NCBI GenBank assembly: GCA_963728855.1
Contig: CAVSLN010000011.1
Location: 288,373 to 352,372, forward strand
From: AC-43 sp963728855
GTDB lineage: Bacteria > Actinomycetota > Actinomycetes > Mycobacteriales > Micromonosporaceae
Direction of reading: 5' to 3'
DNA length: 64,000 nt
In this document: positions 12,001 through 24,000 of the stretch, one piece after another
Layout of the letters: every line of letters starts with the position of its first letter
Position numbering within the stretch: position 1 is the first letter of the stretch
The notes under the pieces: model-generated
Told to the model about the DNA's origin: nothing
What the model saw: the letters and a program-made list of their open reading frames with translations, nothing else
Database searches by the model: none
Translations under genes and position numbers: made by a program

Positions 12001-15000
12001 GCTGAACTTCGTCGGCGCCTGTGACGCCTCGACGGACGGCGCCGCACCGGAAGTCAGCCACGCCTGTGCGTCGTCGGGGATGTCCACCCACAACTCTTTC
12101 CCGCCGCGCTGCCCGGTCGGGTCCCCCTTCGGGTCGTCGCTGACGAACCAGCGGCGCGTGACGCTGGCTACCTGGGTACGCAGCTCGTCGCGCCGGGCGA
12201 AGAACCGCAGCACTTCTTGCCGCACCGCCCGCGAGCGGGGAAGGTCCCGCACGACCGGATCCATCCGGGTCAGGTGCAGGTCCCCGCCCTCCACGTCAAG
12301 CTCGCGCCGCGTACCCAGGCTCCCCTGCAGGATGCGGATCGCGTACTGGGCATGGAGCAGGACGTGGCCCCAGGTCACCGGCGGCGGCCGCAGCGCGGTC
12401 TGACCCTGTACCGGTCGGGTCGAGCCGATCACCCGTGGATACCAGCCGCCTGCCTGCTTGATCTGGACGGTTCGAACCCGATACAGCTCGTCCCAGATCT
12501 GGTCGAGGTACGGCGGCAAGCTGGCGCCCCGCATGTTCACAGAGTTGCGCCGCAGGCCGGGGTCGACCCGCTGGTTCTTGTCCAAGCCGTCGACGACGGT
12601 GTCCTGGGGCAGCGCGTGCAGAGAAATGGCCCCCTGCTGCCAGTCGTGGGCCCGCCCGTGGCCCGCCGGCGCGATCATGACGGTGTTGCTTAGCTCCTCC
12701 CGCCCCGCGGTCCCGTCCATGATGACGCCAAATCCATGCAGCGAGTCGAGCGCCTGCTGCATCTCCGCCAGGAAGCCGTCACCGATGTGGTTGTCAGGGT
12801 CGACATAGGCACCGCCGATGTCAAACACCAACCACGGCCGCATCAGATCGCTGAACCCGCCGAGACCAGGCCCCTGCTGCGCGTACCCGGACAGAAGCTC
12901 CGGCTGCGCCGGATGCGGATGCCGGCTGTGGTACCACTCGCGCCAGTCGATCAGGGTGATGTTGTTATCCTCCGCGAATTTCAGCAGCCACCGCACCGAC
13001 ACCAGGTCGTACCCGGCGAAGTACTCCTCGTCCTCATGTGCCCTCGCGTACTCCGCCACCCGCCGAGGCAGGTACACCAGCACCAGGTTCAGCAGGTCCG
13101 GCAGCCGCTTCGCAGTATCCGCGGTCTCCGACAGGAACTGGCTACGCGGCCCCGGCCGACCGTCACCATAGGCATCCATGACCAGCGGCCGACCGCCCCA
13201 GAGAGCATGACGGATCGGTGGCATCTCCACCCGGCCATCACGCAGGCTCCGGCTCCCCGGTTTCAGCCACGGGAAACCGTCCGAATTCCTCCCGAACGGT
13301 TCGGCCGCCGTCAACACATGCACCGTACGGCCCAACTGCCTCGCCCGCTGTTCCCGGAAGTCGTGCAGCGCCGGAAGCCGCAACTCCTCTCGTGTGGGCC
13401 GCGGCCGGGTCAGACTCATCCGCTCCCAATACGCCACGTCGTACTCGACCGGGAAACCCTCGCGCGGGTCCTCCTCCGGCAGGAAGTCCGGCGGATCCAA
13501 CGGCCGAGCCTGGTCGAAATGGTCCCGCCCGACCACCGCCGACCTGCCGGTGCCCGCCATGCGCGGCGCGGAATCCAACCAGCTCGACCCCTCCGGCACC
13601 ACAGACTGCTCCAGCAACCCCTCCAACATCGCGGAGAACACCCGCTCCGATATGCCGAACGGCACCTCCGCGTCCAACCGCGGCACACCGCCACCCCACA
13701 CCCGCGGCGGCAGACCGAACCCCGCCGGCCCCAGCGGCACACCCTCCACCACCCCCAGCCCACCCCCACCCGACCCCGTCAAGGCACCGGCCGACGCCTC
13801 CGCCACTGACACATCCAACATCTCAACATCCGATACGCCAGCACCCTCCTGGTCCAAGCCCGTGACCGCGCGGCCAGGCGCCCCAGACGGCCGGCCCGCC
13901 ACCGCACCCCGCTCACCGCCACTTGAGGGCGGGTACGGCGCGCTGCTGACCGGCTGCGCCGGTTGGTGCGCTACGACGTGACCATCGTTCCAATCCAGGG
14001 ACACCGTGGGGACACCCGGTCGGGACGGTTGCCCGAGCCCCGGCCGCAGCCCGTCCAGCCAAACACTCCCGTCCTTGACGACAACCACGTTACGTACGTC
14101 AGGCTCGCTCAAAGCCGCCACGAAAGCCTTCAGCACGATTTCGCCTGGCGCCCCGGCCGGCATGTCCCCCGCCCATTCCCGCGCCACCTCCGCCCCCGTC
14201 AACCGCGCACCCTCACCGTGGGCCTTCACAGCCCACGCCAACAGACGCGCCCCACCCCACGACAGCCACCCCGGCACCTGCCCCGACCCACCACCGAGGT
14301 ATCCAGACAGCGCGGCGAACAGCCCCGAATCAGACCCGTCGATCCACCGCGCCAACACGTCTCGCCGGTACTCGCTTGCGTACCTCGCCTGCCGCGCCGC
14401 TAGCACCGGCAATACCAGCTCCCGCGGTGCCTCGAATTCCGGATGCGACACCCGCAGCAGCCGCCCGATCTGCGCGTCCTCTACCGCCTGCTCCAGCAGA
14501 TCAGAAGGCATCGTCGGTACGTCCTCGCCAGCGGTCAGCATCTCGACCTCGGAGTCGGAAAGCCCGTCCACAAGCACCTGACCGGCAGTCAGCTCCTCCA
14601 GCCACCCGAACCGATCCGGCCGGGTACGCACCATCCGCTGCGCGTACTCCCCCAACGACGCCCCATCCGAAACCCCCTCCGGCAGCGCCACCCCCATCTC
14701 CCAGGCCGCGTCCACCACCATGGCGGCAAGGCGCTCCTCCCTCGACAGGGGCCGCTCGGCCGCCCTACCCCAGCGCTGCTCGTACGCGCTCCGCACACCA
14801 ACCCCCGTGACCTCACCGCCGGACGACGCTACGCGATGCGTGGCACGCAACAACTCGACGTAGTCCTCGGGGCAGATCAGCCGGTCGCTCCCCACATCCA
14901 GCACCAGGCGGGCGAAAGCCGGCCAGGCCAACTCTCCAGCAGACTGCACCCAGGTCCGGCGCAGCCGGTCGAGCGGATCGACCGCCCCGACCAGTGCCCA

Positions 15001-18000
15001 GTAATCCGTCGGGAAGTTGTCCCGGATAATCGTTGCAAGGCCGCCCACGAGCTGCCAGAGCACCTGCTCGAGCTGACTCGGAGCAAACCGGCCACCACTC
15101 AGCGTTTTCGCCGAGCGAATTTTCTTGAGCTCTGCTGCAAGATCATCGGCGTTGGGTTGCGCTATCAACTGCCTCAGTTCGCCGGTTTCCAGATCCTCGT
15201 GCCTCACGACCGCGAACGTCGGGCCGAGGTCCACAGTAGCCCTCTCCTTGGCGTCGGCCATGGCCTTGCCGGGCCCCAATGGCATAGTTACTCGAATCTT
15301 CTGTGTCACGAGAACCGAGTAACTGGCGCTGATCTTGTTCACGGCTCGATATACGGTCAGGACATCGACACGATCGTTGGTCTTCAGGTCACGTTCGAAG
15401 ATCTGGATCTGCATAGCGCGGGAGCGGACCTGACGCTCCAGCAATGCCTCCATCTGCTCAGACGTCAGACCGATGTCTATCGGCATTCGCGAGCCGTCCG
15501 CGAAGATCGCCTCACCCCCGTTCCGCCTCAGCTGCAGCTTCAGCTTCGTCCCCGTCGGCGGGAGAGGCACCCGCACCGGCGGAAGAGGCACCCCCCGGGT
15601 TCCGCTCCTTGATGTCAGTGGAACCCTGCCATGCTGATCAACCTCTCCGGTAATGAACACTTCATTGACGAACGGCGTCTCGGTGGCGGGAATGACCACC
15701 GGCCGGGACAACGCATCACATGCGACGGGCTTTCCGTGCGACGGGAACACGTTCGGCTGGCTGGCGGTCGAGCGGCTTAGTGCCGCACCCACCTGCTGCG
15801 GTGCCGAACCGAGATCCTCGTACGACCCGTCGGCGTGCACCTCGACATAGTTCCCTGCTCGCAGCGCCACCGCCCGTACCCGACCCAGAAGCGTCCGCGC
15901 CTGCCGGAGCACCCGCTCCACGAAAGAACTGCGTAGCTGCGGGTCGGTGGTCGGGACACCGTGCAGCGGGTACGGCACCTGCGCGCCGGGATCGGTGAAG
16001 ACCAGCAGCACCGTATCGTCGCCGGACCTCTCCGCCGTGACCCGATCAACCTCGAAACAGACCGCCACCTCCCCCCACAACCGGTCAGGGCCGAGCCGCA
16101 GACACAGAACCCCATCGTCGTCGGCCACGACCCGCTCGGCCACATACACCAGGTGATACGGCCGCCACCCACCGGCCGCGAACCCGGCCGCGAACTCCAA
16201 CGCCGCCGACTCGACCTCATCCGTCCCCGCCAACGTCGACACCGCCGAAACCCCGCCATCCCGCCGCTGTACCGGAAGCAGACCGCCCAACGTGCCCCGC
16301 GTGCCCGACGAGTCAGCCCCCCTCCCTTCTGACACCTGGCTCGTCTCGTCGTCGTCGACGCCCGGCCTTTCCAATGCCACGTAGTGGTTGTTTATCCGCC
16401 GCTGGTAGATCGTGGGTCCTTCTGGCCGGTGCCGCACACCGTCGATTCGCCCGTCCTCCAGGTACAGCACGTTCACGGACAGACCCAGTGGAATGGCGTT
16501 GGGCAGGTCGTCACCGATGGGGGTGTTCCACAGGACCGTCTCGCGCATCCCGGCCGCCAGCAGCTCGGTAGGCTTCTTCCCGTCCAGGGCGAGGGCGACC
16601 AGCCGCGCCATGCCCTCCGCCAAGGCACCACTGTCGACCTTCTGCCTGAGGTCACGCAGAACGCCTGGCACCCCGTAGTCGATCGCGTCGGCCAGCTGCG
16701 CGCGCCGGAGACCGTCCTGGTATTGCTCCTCCAGTGGCCGCAGATCGTCCTTGGTCACCGGCGGCTCGACGTAGCCGGGTGCCCACTGGCTCAGGTGCTG
16801 TCTCAGCTGCGCCACGGGGATGTCGGACGGATCGATGCCCCGGCTCCGCGCATGCTGCTTCAACCGCGTGTCGGCTATGTTCGCCCGAAACTCCGCCAGC
16901 TTCCCAGACGACAGCGGCGGTGGGACAAACTCCCCCGTCAACTCCCGCACCATCGACCCGTCCAGCCCCTCCGCCACAAGCTCACCCCCCGACCGCAGAG
17001 CAATCTGGGTGTACCGGCCCGGGTTTGCCTCCACGTCGTGACCGCAGAACACGCGCAGGGACGCCCCGTCCTCGACACCGGCCGGCAAATTCACGTCTTG
17101 CATCAGGGCGCTGAGCCAGGTCGCGTTGGGCAGGCAGTCGCCGTCAGGGAGCACGTCGTGCCTCGGCCACGCGGCCAGATCCTGCGCCGTGAGCCCACCT
17201 TCACCACCCGAAGCCTCGCCCTCATCCCTCCTCGACCGCTGGGGAGGGCGGCCTTCAGCCGAACCGGCCGGACGCTTCTGCTGTCGAATAGAGCCGGGTG
17301 GCAGCGGCAACGGGGCGGCCGGTGAACCGGTCCCAGCCGGATGCTCGCCACCGACGACAACCGGGGAAAGCGGCCGCCACAGCCCGTCCCGCCGTACCGC
17401 GACCTCTGCCCGTCCCGGCATAATACCGTCGAGGGCCTGCTGCACCTGTTGCGCGAAGTACAGCCCCGTCTGGTCCAGGTCGGTCCCGTCCTCACCCGAC
17501 AACAGCACCCCCAGACTCTCCTCGGGCGAGAACCCGGCAACCGCCTGCCCGACCGCGGCCGCCACATCGGCGGCAGCCCAACCCAAACGGCCGGGCCCAC
17601 GCCCGCCGTACTCCAACACCGGCGACCCGTCCAACCCCGCGAATACCCGGCCACTCAGCTCCACCACATGCTCCACCTCGCGACCAACCGCTGCCCGCAG
17701 CTCGATGAACTCCACGGCGCCCCCCTCGGAAGCGCCGTGCCGCCGCCACACCCACACGCCGTCCGCATCCGATTCCTGCCCCCGCAGCCACGGCGTCACA
17801 GCCAATCTCGTCCCGTCCACACCGATCCACGAGACAGACACCGGGTACCGCCGCGTCACCATCCACCCGAACACCTGCTCCGGCAACGACTCGCCATCCA
17901 CGCCAGCCTCAACCGCAAGGCGATACGGGAACACCACGGCGACATCCCCGTATCCATCCGGGGCGCCGAGCGCGGATCCGATCTGCTCCATCGAAAACAC

Positions 18001-21000
18001 CGCGCCAGCGGGCAGCATCACCACATTGCGGTGCGGAAACTCCGGCGCCGACACCACCCGCACATAGCGGTCGCGTTCCTCAGCCGCACCAGGCGGCATC
18101 CACAACCGCCGGTTGCCGTCGGCGGACCGCCATACCTCTAGCAGCCCAACCAGTGCAGCGGCGACCTCGGCAAGGGTCGTACCAAGGTCGGTGTACGTGC
18201 CGTCCGGGTGTACCTCCCGGTAGATCGACGACTCGGAGCGGAAGTCACGGGCGACGAAGCTCATCCGTACTTGGCGGGTGTGCAACTGTTGAACGACCCG
18301 TGTGACAAACGCGCTGCCCCACAACGGGCTCTCACCGAACACGCCAGCGGCGTTGACGAGGACCAGCCCAACCCCCGCTTTCTGGATCGCGTCGACCAGG
18401 TCCGCCTCGGCCAACGCCGGCCCATCGCCATCGCGTAGCAGAGGACGGAAACCCTCGGTCTCGGCGATGTCCGGATCCGGGTACTCCTGGAACCATCCGC
18501 CGAACACGGCGATATCGTCGGATTTGTATCCCGCCGCGACCAGCTCTCCCGCCCACTTCTGGTGAAGCCGGCTAGCCGGCCCTACGGTCCGCAACTGCTT
18601 GCCCTCGGTACCCGGCAACGGCTTCCGATGCAGGTCCGCAGGCCCAGGCCGGTGCCCCGCCGCCGGCGGCGCAAGCGCCCAGACATCCTTGCCGGACCAC
18701 TGCAGGTAAGCCGTCGGAAGGTCCGACCGCTGCTGCCTGGAAACAACGCGCCCATCCTGGTCCATCAGCACGTTCGCCCATTCGGCGACAGCGGCCGGCA
18801 GATAGGCCTCCACGTAGTCACCGAACGACGAGTCCCCCAGCGGTACCTTTTCCATCCCCTTGGCCAGCAGCTCCACCGGGCCCAGCGGCTCGGCTTCCAG
18901 CCAGGCGTCGACCACGAGGTCCACCAGCCACTGACCGCCCTTGCTCAGCTGGATCGCCGGCGCCTCCACATCTGACATCGCGTCAGGCGTATACTCATTC
19001 AGCTGCATCATCACACTCAGGTCACGTTGATCGATCAGATCCGATATAAGATCGATCAGATCCGGTATACGCTGTTGCGGCGCCTGCACGGCCGCGGCCA
19101 ACTGGGCCAGCGCACCGTCGGGAAGCTCGGCCACCAGCAGCTGGCCCGCGCTACTCAGCCCCTCAAACTCCTGCCCACGCGCGCGCACCGCAGCAGCCGC
19201 ATACTCGCGCACATCCTCGACGCTTTCCAGGTGCGCCGGCAGCGCGCCCTGCAGCTGCAGACTCACCGCCAACGCCCGGAATGCGCGGTTCCCGTCGCCG
19301 CGCACCTCCCACCGCCACATCGGCCCCTGACCCCGACCCGCTGGCGCAACCTCTGACGGATCAGCCAGGTCACGCATTTGGGCGTCGTCGCCGGTGGTGG
19401 CGCCGAAGTACGTCGGAGCACCGCCGTGCCCGGTCACACCATGACCGTCGCTGTCCAGCAGCCCCACGTTCCGCGCCCACGGGAACATCTCGTTGGCCAC
19501 CCGGTGCGCCTGCACGTACGGCCCGCTGTAGGTCAGCTCGGCCCACTCGTGCTGCAGCAGCACCACGTCCGAATCCTTGAGCGGTCCGGCACCGGCATCG
19601 CCGCGCAACCGCCGCCAAGCCGCCAGTATCTCCGGAAGGGCGTCGAAGCGCCGAAGCTCGATGGACCCGCCCGGCCCGGGCAGCTCATGCTCGGCGACGA
19701 ACACGTAATTTCGGATGTCCAGGATCTGCTCGCGGGTGAACGGCGAGATGCCGTAACGTTCCGCCAGTCTGGCGACGATCCTGTCCGCCTCCTGCTCGCC
19801 GTCGGCATCCCGGATCTCGTCGTACCCCTTCTCGGCGGCGACGAACTCCTCGGGCGAACGGGCCACCCCCACCGGGTACATTGCGCCGGTAACCCGACCC
19901 GCCCCCGCCGACGCCTGGCCCAGCGATATGTTCAACTGGCCCAGCGATATGTTCAACCGCAGGCGCTGGTTGAGGTTGGACAGCTCGTCGCGCAGCAGAC
20001 CGGAGGTTGCTCGCGCAGTTGCGGTGTAGGGCCGCAGCTCAATCTCGCCCTCCGACAAGTTGAGCTTTCCGCGCAGCCGTACCGCCAGGTACGCCAGCAC
20101 CGCCGCGCCACGGCCGGCCGGCAGTCGCGGCAGCGACGCCGACATTTCCCTGCCCCTGGTAGACGGCAGCAGGTCCATCTCGGCGTCGTAGCCGACGACG
20201 AAGCGGCCGCGGGTGGGTGAGACCCTGGAGCCGCGGGCCGGGGGGTTCAGCCACGCCACGCGCTCGTTCTGCCACACCGTGGCCCCGTCGACAAGTGCAT
20301 CCGCCCAACTCGCCACCGCCTCGGCTGCCTTGGTGATTGCCTCCGTGGTGACACTCGGGTGAAGCCGCGTCGTGGTTTCCTTGGCCACCGCGGTCAGCTC
20401 CAGCGCCAGCAGCGCCCGCAGCCCCGGCGGGCTCGCAAGCGAGGACGACCGCGGCGGGAACAGCGGTGCTGTCACGTCTTCGATCAGGCGGGACACCGAT
20501 GCGTCATCCATTGCCCCGGGCCGATCCTGTTCAGGCGGGGCGTCAAGCAGGCGGCGCATGTCATGGAGCGACTCCCGGGTCAGCCGCCCGATGCCCACCT
20601 TCTGCGCGGTCCTAAACCCAAGCTGGACCAGTTCAAGCAGGGCGGTAGCCTCGGCGTCGTGCCGGTCGCGCCGCGAGAACAGGCCCTTCCTGTACAGCTT
20701 GAGCTTATCGGCCAAGCCGAGCAGCGACTCTCTCGCCGCGCGGGCGTCACGCTGGTCGTCGGCACGCGGCTGGGCCGCGTCCAGCAAACCATCCAGCAGA
20801 TAGAAGACATCAAAGTCCAGGTCCCCCTCGCCGGTCCGGTAGGAGAACTGGCCCACGTCGACCTGGCCGAGCACCAAAGTCAGCAACTCGCGGTCAGCAT
20901 CGGTAGCCGCACCCATGGCACGCGGCATCCACGGCCGCGGTGGTTCTGTCTCCTCCGCGTGCATCTGCAGATGCCGCAGCTCACGATCGGCGCCGGCATC

Positions 21001-24000
21001 TGCCACCACCTGACGTGCCAGATCCCGACCGAGCTGGGCGACCGTCCAGGGAGCAGGCACCTGCGGACTGCCGACGAGTACGTCAGGCGCACCGAACTCG
21101 GGATGCACCACGGCCTTCTGCTGCGCGTCATCTGCCCGTAGCCACAGATACTGGCGGTCGGTCTGCTCGTCAGTCGCCAAAAACACACGCCAGTCCGGAT
21201 ACAGATCGATCCCCGCTGTCAGCAACCTCTGGCCGCCAGTACCCAACGGCCCGTCAACGTACGCCTCACCCGACGCTGCGAGCGTGATGTACGCGGGGCG
21301 GCCCGACAAGGTGACCTGATGCCCAGCGTTGTACTGGAGGAACCGACCCGGTCCGCCGCCGATCTCCGATGCCGGCGGCAGCCCGGTGAGCCGGTCAGCG
21401 GCGATCACCGGCGTACGCGGAGCGCCAATGTAGGCCATCAACGCGGCGGCCTCATCCGGGTTGACCCGTCTGGGCGGCCGAACCTCCACCAGCGCGTCGC
21501 CACGCGGCAACTTCGCCTGGATGGCATCCAACGTCGCCTTGGGGTCATCGCCCGCGGCAAGGTCGATCACGAACTGCGGCATCCCCGGGTGCGCAGGTCG
21601 TGCCGGCGCCCCACCAGCCGCGCTCCTGGACAGGTACGCGCCGTACCCGGTACGCACCACCCGGTAATCCACTACATCGCCGGCGCCAGGACCGTGAGGT
21701 ACGGAAACGACAGGGGGAAGACCCTTCACCTGGCTTGACTCCGACCAGTCACGCACCGACCCCAACGCCCTGAGGCCACGCCCGGCATCCCGCAACTGCC
21801 CCTGCGTAAACGAACCCGCATACCGCGCCTGCGCATCCAGGGCCGAACGCCGAGCCTCATCAGCACTGCGCTGCAACCGCGCATGAACCCGCCCACCGAA
21901 ACCCACCATCGACTGCGCGATACGTAGGCGACGACCGGCCCGCTCAGCCACCTGGGCGGCCTGGTCCCGCACGGCCTGAACCTGTTCAAGACTTACCGAC
22001 TCGTCACCAAGCAGCTCCCCCCACAACGCCTTGGCCATCGCGTACCGGCGATCATCCATACCGGTCAGACGCCATGTGTCAGGCAACACGAAATCCTGCG
22101 CGGGACCGGTCCCCAGGCTCCCCCGCAACACCGCGCCGTCCTCGACCTCCACGGCCAAGAACCCGGCCACCAACGACCACTGGACACGCCGCACATACCC
22201 TTCCCAGAGCATGCCAAGGGTCCGGTCAACATCCTGCCCCTCGCCAACACCCAGGGCATCAATAACCAGGTACCGCGTCTCCCGCGCAAATCGACTATCA
22301 GACCCGGCCGACTCCAACGCGGTAACCACCCGAGCCGAAGGTCCACCATCCCGGTCAACCAGGAAGTCGGCAAGCGCCTGCCAACCCCGTATCCGCTCCG
22401 CCCGCCCGTGGACCCCGGCCAGCCGCTGCCGATCACGCCGCGCCCGACCGTGCAGCTCCATACGCACATCCGGACCGGTCAGCAACAACCACCGATCACC
22501 CGGCCGGTCCCGGCGCAGCCCCCCCGAACCGGGCAGCGGCTGACCCGGCCGGCCGCCCAACACCGGTCCGGGACCCTGCTGCCCCCCCGGACGCGACGGC
22601 TGACCGTGCACCCGCATCACACCCTGGCTTATCGTGACCCTTGAACGGCGCAGCCCAGACCGGCCGCCCGAAGCCGCCCCACCCGACGACGCTGGGTACG
22701 AGCCGGTCGTGTCCGTAGACGCTCCGGGCCGCGGCCCGTCGGACGGATCCCCCGCATCCCGCGACGTATCATCCGACAACCCAGACGGCCGGCCCGCCAC
22801 CGCACCCCGCACACCGCCACCGGTTGAACCAGCCTCGCCGCCGGTCGTCGGCTCGGCTGCGTCCGGGCCCGCCCCGTCAGCCCCTTTACCGTGGACCTGG
22901 ATACCGGCTGGACCGGCGTGCGGCGCGCCACTACCGTCGCCCTGGGCGCGCCGCTCGGTCGTCGTGGACGGCTCCTGCGAACTGTGCACCGGCTGCCCAG
23001 CGGCCGGTCCGGGGTCTGTCGCCTCAGCCCACATCGCCAGTTGCATAGACCCGAGGGCCACGGGTTCGTCGCCGGACCGCACGGGGCGGGCGGACGTCCC
23101 CGTCCCCCGGGAGGTGGCGCGTATCTCAACCGGGCTTTCCGGCAGTCCCCGCTGCTCGACCTCGTCCTTGAGTATCACGCTGGCAACGTGGGCAGCGCGG
23201 CGGCTGTGCTGGAGACCGTCACGCCACGCGGCATCGGAATCCCGCCCCTGGCCACCGCCCTCGATCCACACCACCACCGGATCCACCATCCCGGCGGCCA
23301 GGCCGATGACCGACTCGACGAAGTCCCGCATGGTCGGCTCAAGGTCTTCAAAGGTGGCCCGCTGGGACAGGTCGATCACAGCGTCCAGGGCGGGCAGGAT
23401 CGTCTCGGCCCAGTCGTGTTCGAGCTGACGTAGTTTGCCGGCGATCTCGCCCGCCAACCGCAGCGCCTCGTCAAGGGCGGGCCAGCCACCCGGGACGTCG
23501 ACCTGGCGTACGTCCGCCAACCGCTGCCGGGCCTGCTCGACCACGCGGAGCACAACCGGCGCCGGCTCCCGTTCCCCGAGAGCGACGTACATCGGCAGCT
23601 GCGACAGCAGCGCGGTGAGGCGCGACATTCCCGCCAACTGCCGGCCCCCGTCCGAGGGGTGCGGCTGGGCATCGTCAACCGGCTCGTGTACCCACTGCGG
23701 CTCTATCGTCGCCAGAAAGCTCATGACCTTCCGGAGCGCGAGGATCGTGGGATGCCGGCCCTGCTGGAGAAACTCGGCGGTCCGGTAGGCAGCGACAGCC
23801 GCCTCCGCCAACTTGAGGTAGACCTCCCGGTGGGTCTCGAGGGATACGTACTTTGCGTGGTACCGCCGAATCTCGTAAATGATCAGCGGGATCGGCATCC
23901 TGGGTTGACGCGCGCTGTCCGGGTTGTGGTCGAGTTCCGTGTAGTGACTCGCCATGTCGAGCGCGTCGTCCTGGTTGATCTCATGCTTCGCGTTCGACCA

